From Sporobolomyces roseus (Eukaryota > Basidiomycota > Microbotryomycetes > Sporidiobolales > Sporidiobolaceae): a stretch of DNA of 64,000 nt. Shown in pieces: positions 60,701 through 64,000 of this stretch. The position numbers were made by a program, and so were the translations under genes. Each line of letters begins with the position of its first letter. Within the stretch, counting starts at the first letter, position 1. The notes beneath the pieces were generated by a model that worked only from the letters and a program-made list of their open reading frames with translations, did no database searches and had not been told where the DNA came from. The stretch is taken from positions 4,588,001 through 4,652,000 of the forward strand of contig JADILM010000001.1 in NCBI GenBank assembly GCA_016617785.1, given 5' to 3'.

Positions 60701-61895
60701 TCGAACCTCTCGATGATGTACCAGACGATGGCGTGTTCTTCCGACCGAAGCGTTCGACTATCTGTTCGACTCGAGGTGTCAAAGAAGCTCCCTGGACTGT
60801 CGACGAACTCGCCGAGACTTTCGAAGAGGAAGGATCAGAATACGAGGAGGAGACACAAGAACTCGTTCGAGCTATTCCTCCGCCTCCCTCGAGCACTAGC
60901 AGTACTGGAGGAGGATCGACCAAGAAGGGAGATAACAAGACTGTTTCAAAGGTAGTCTCGTGGTTGAAAGGAGGATTGGGCAAGAACAAGAAAGGACTCA
61001 AAGTCGTTCCCGTTCCAGATAGTCAGATCGATCCTTTCACCGTTGAACGATCAGCTACCATTCGACGACCCGATGAACCTTTCATTGAAGATTCTGGACC
61101 CTCCTCACAAGAATGGCCTCAATCGAATTTGCCGACGACGATCGAAACTGGAGTCGTTCGAACGAAAACTCCCTCGTCAACTCCTCCCGCGACTCCCGAG
61201 AAGAATGGACTCCTGTCCCCAACTCTTCCTCAACGCAACAAGTCGACCTCATCGAGCTCGTCCGGTTCGCAAAGGAGAAATTCTCGACCTACGAGTCCAG
61301 CATTCTTCTCTTTCGAATTCGAGAATGGAGTCATTACTCGTTCAGACGTCGATCCTGCCATTGCCAATGCTACAACCTCATCTCCTTCTCCCTCTTCATC
61401 GGCAACCCCGAATGGAACCTCTGACAATATGCTCCCTACCTCTCCAATTCGACGAACCGCGAACGCTCACCCCGATCCTCAATCCGCCATGTCCCCTCGA
61501 GCGTCCATCCGCTTCTCGAAAAGGATCTCGATCTTACCTCCCGCCGCTCTCGACCTGCTCAAGAAAGAAAGAGGTGGATCAATCGCCGAAGCTGTCCCTC
61601 CAATTCCCGCTCAGTACCGAAGATCAATGCAGCAGAATGGATACGATAAGAAGTTCCATCCTTATGCTGTTAGGGGATTGAGAGACTTGGAGGATAGTTA
61701 CGATGAGTGGACAGAGTGGGTAGCGAAATTGCAAGAGGACGAGGATAGTGGTCAGAATAGAGGAAATAATAATCCTTATTGCGATCTCGTAAGCCCTTTC
61801 TCTTCGCTCTCTTACTTCAGCAGTCGCTCATGATTGCTCTTCTACAGGTTCCTCGCCTCGCTGTATCTTGGCCAACCTCGTTCACCGACGATTAG
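54701..61895 (+). CDS. Large DUF1765 protein
   Basis: Eleven exons: 54701-57997, 58073-58557, 58624-58773, 58836-58922, 58984-59093, 59155-59308, 59370-59543, 59602-60321, 60378-60488, 60555-61788, 61848-61895; 2189 aa, all phases close. The first 1250 residues are disordered and Ser/Pro-rich, with six spaced copies of an RPRPKTPDP-type motif between about 269 and 460. The folded part (about 1258-1760) matches DUF1765: RQRDILFGWLNTLTTELKEM, VYANTLVFSGRVFALAFWRIEG, LIRWTASDSDLPFAFYRAYHKQ, TAPGFLFLAASLLEK, FILLDLLEGLIF. The remainder is again disordered. The biochemical role of DUF1765 is not established; the many SP/TP sites suggest control by proline-directed kinases. Confidence 0.9.
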
Positions 61896-62322
61896 ACTCT
61901 ATTCTCTGTTTATCTTCTTCGCAATCTCGCAACTTTTCGTAAGTCCCTCGCTGCTCTCCCCCTTTTGACCTTACGCTTACGCCCGTGGTTATATAGACTT
62001 ATCTCTCTTCTCTTATATATCTGTCGCAACCTCTGTTCAAACACCTTTTCAGTACCATTTTTCGTTCCCCTCTGTCTTTTTTTTTAATACCTCTCTCTCA
62101 CTCTCCCTGTCTTTTCCCTTTTATCTTGATTATCGCTGCTCCTCTCTGTCTTTCTTTATCGTATAACTGCCTTTGATACCTGGTTGTTTTCGCATGACTT
62201 TCAAACTGTTCCTCTTCTTCATCAGCGAGGGTTGCGAATTTCTCTCCTCTTCACTTCACTTGACTTCCCCCGCTTTCCACTCCAGCCTCACACCAATAGC
62301 ACCACAAGCTTAATAATAGAGT
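61896..62322. other. Spacer before PRKRIP1
   Basis: T-rich 3' region of the DUF1765 gene and leader of the next gene. No gene recognised. Confidence 0.4.
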
Positions 62323-63210
62323 ATGGCACCACCTTCTGAACGTAAACCTCGCCCACCCGGACTCTCAAGAGATGCTACACCCGCTCAAATCCAAGCCCAT
62401 CAACTCAACAAGCTCTTAGCGAACCCAGAAAAAGAGGTCTATATTCCTTCGAGGCCTGCAGAGGGAGTACAAAAGACCTTGAGACCTCCGAGAGAGATGA
62501 TGAAGAATGTTCAAGGTAGTAGTGCGGGAGCTGGTTCAGGTGAATTCGTGAGTCGTTCTCGGCGCTACATTGACCACTTCGTATGTAGAGACTGATGTAC
62601 GAATTCGATCGGCTCACAGCACGTCTACAAACAAAGTAGGAGGAGGGAATATGAGCGGTTGAAATTGATGGATGAAGAGGAGGAATACGTAAGCCTAGCT
62701 TGTTCTCTCCCGATTCAGATGCTATGCAAGAGCTAGATCTAGCGATCTCGTAGCGTTTCGAACAATGAACTGACGATTCACTTTCGCTTTTCGCAAACTG
62801 AACAGTTGAAACAAAAGAACGAAGCGGAAGAACGGCAACGAGCAGCAGCAGCAGAAGCTGAAGAGAAGACTTCGAAGAACCGACTGAAACGACAACGTAA
62901 AAAGGATGCTAGGAGTAAACACAAAGTCGGAAAAGAAGGAGAGGAGGAATCATCTACTAGTGGAGTTGGACCCTCGGCTCCTTCGAATGGAGGAGGAGAT
63001 GGAGATGGGAAGAAGAGGAAGTTGGCGGGAGGTGGAGCCATGAGGTTCAAGAGCGCTGAAGAGAGGGAATTGGAGGATGAAGAGGAAAATGAGGTGGTGT
63101 CGAAGAAGGACGAGGAAGAGAAGGAAGAGGAGCTGAAGCGATTGAGGGAGGAGGAGGAGAGGGCGAGACCGGCGCAAGAAGCGGGCATCAGGATTCAGGA
63201 CGATGATTAG
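62323..63210 (+). CDS. PRKRIP1 family (DUF1168) spliceosome-associated protein
   Basis: Exons 62323-62547, 62620-62688, 62806-63210 give 232 aa. The family core is complete across the two introns: RPPREMMKNVQGSSAGAGSG, then EFHVYKQSRRREYERL, then a long charged helix (about 85-130) that in the human protein lies across the spliceosome. The acidic, low-complexity end (about 140-232) is variable in the family. Identity is secure; the role in splicing follows from the family. Confidence 0.92.
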
Positions 63211-63647
63211 CTTCGAGAAGGGAAGGAGAGATTTCGTAAACAATTTCGTCGATTTCAGAACATGTTGTTTCTCCTCAGGGGTTCTTTGTAAGCCTCTGCT
63301 TCGCTTCCTCTTCTCTAATCGCTGTCTTTGTACTGCTTCCCTTTCGTTTCCTGTTCCAACAACGTCCTAAAAGCCTCGAGAGTGGTTCCTTCGGTTCTTT
63401 GCTACAAGGCTCGGTTTTCTCCTCTATCCTTCCTCGCGGTGTCTGTGTCCTCGTCTCCTTATGATTCGCTCTGAAGGAGTGGACTGCGGCGAACAGAGGG
63501 TCCGCGGAGGCGAAGCGGGGATGGATAGAATCTCTCTTGTGTCTTCTCGCTCTTATTCCTCTCTCTCGCACCCTCCGTCACTGTCAGGCCCGTTACCCCG
63601 CCAGCTCACTTTTCTCAACTCATTTCGATTATCGGAGCATCTTGCAG

Positions 63648-64000
63648 TCTCAACTTCCACCTAAACTTCCAGAAAGATATTATCGAGAAGATTAGATGGA
63701 ACGAAAAGCAGGAGCAAGAGATTGCAGAAACGAGGCAGCAGACATTGGAGGTTCACAGGAAGACGGTGGATCAGCTCGCAAAGTGTAAGCCTCTGACCAG
63801 CTTCTGATATCATCTGAGCATGAACTTAGTATACTCTGTGGAACACAGCAAAAGCAACTCTATCTTCTGTTTTGGCTCTTCGTGAATCCCAAGAACAAGA
63901 ATTGCGAGAAGGGATGGAGTTGTTGCAGCAGGTCGCAAACCCTCATAGCCGTACTGTAAGTCTCCTGTCAATACGTCAAGATTTACCGGACTGAATCCTC
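63648..64000 (+). CDS. Coiled-coil protein, partial and unrecognised
   Basis: Two exon-like blocks: 63648-63784, preceded by a CAG acceptor, and about 63849-63956, followed by GTAAGT. They join in phase and read as a charged coiled coil (FQKDIIEKIRWNEKQEQEI, QQTLEVHRKTVDQLAK, then LALRESQEQELREGMELLQQ). The upstream exon or exons could not be fixed, and the gene runs off the window. Composition suits a structural or kinetochore-type subunit, but no family is recognised. Confidence 0.45.

Noticed and set aside
1..64000. Transposons, CRISPR arrays or a mating-type locus
   Set aside because: No transposase, reverse transcriptase, terminal repeats, spaced direct repeats, pheromone receptor or homeodomain genes seen. 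The tandem repeats are gene duplications and small satellites.

Overview
This is nuclear DNA from a fungus, most likely a basidiomycete yeast of the Pucciniomycotina type. The evidence is the gene content (Fun30/Fft3 remodeller, Ada2, Rrp40, Trm112, DUF1765, a Cpl1-like domain protein, PRKRIP1), the dense short introns (mostly about 50-100 bp, GT..AG, often with a CTGAC or CTAAC branch point), near-balanced GC with CT-rich leaders, and protein-coding genes on both strands with short spacers. The exact lineage is inferred, not proven. Exon models were built by hand from splice signals, and reading-phase closure was checked for every complete model.

Layout. 0-1.1 kb: 3' end of cytosolic lysyl-tRNA synthetase (+). 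1.3-4.9 kb: two minus-strand copies (A1, A2) of a family I call family A. 5.3-12.7 kb: a probable securin and a Fun30/SMARCAD1-type remodeller (-). 13.1-14.7 kb: a small uncertain minus ORF and a secreted-type gene with an in-frame TGA. 15.1-23.9 kb: TRM112 (+), a Cpl1-like cysteine-rich secreted protein (-), a GT31/DUF604 glycosyltransferase (-), queuine tRNA-ribosyltransferase (-), and a small membrane protein (+). 24.3-34.2 kb: five head-to-tail plus-strand copies of family A (A3-A7). 34.5-36.7 kb: a damaged F-box/LRR-like gene. 37.4 kb: a small secreted basic protein. 38.1-43.5 kb: two minus-strand members (B1, B2) of a second family, family B. 44.1-47.3 kb: RRP40 (-) and ADA2 (+). 47.9-50.2 kb: the intact family B member (B3, +). 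51.8-53.5 kb: a secreted precursor with repeated amphipathic units and dibasic KR sites. 54.7-63.2 kb: a large DUF1765 protein and a PRKRIP1 homologue (+). The last bases hold the start of a coiled-coil gene.

The housekeeping genes are ordinary. The unusual content is (1) seven paralogues of family A, which join a divergent ankyrin-like helical N-terminus to degenerate RRMs and, in some copies, RS-rich tails; (2) three paralogues of family B, RRM-like proteins with long RS tails, two of which carry one in-frame TGA; (3) a Kex2-type repeat precursor; and (4) a recurring pattern of single in-frame TGA codons in lineage-specific genes while conserved genes stay intact. Families A and B both have a minus-strand group on the left and plus-strand copies on the right of intact conserved genes, which suggests repeated inverted duplication.
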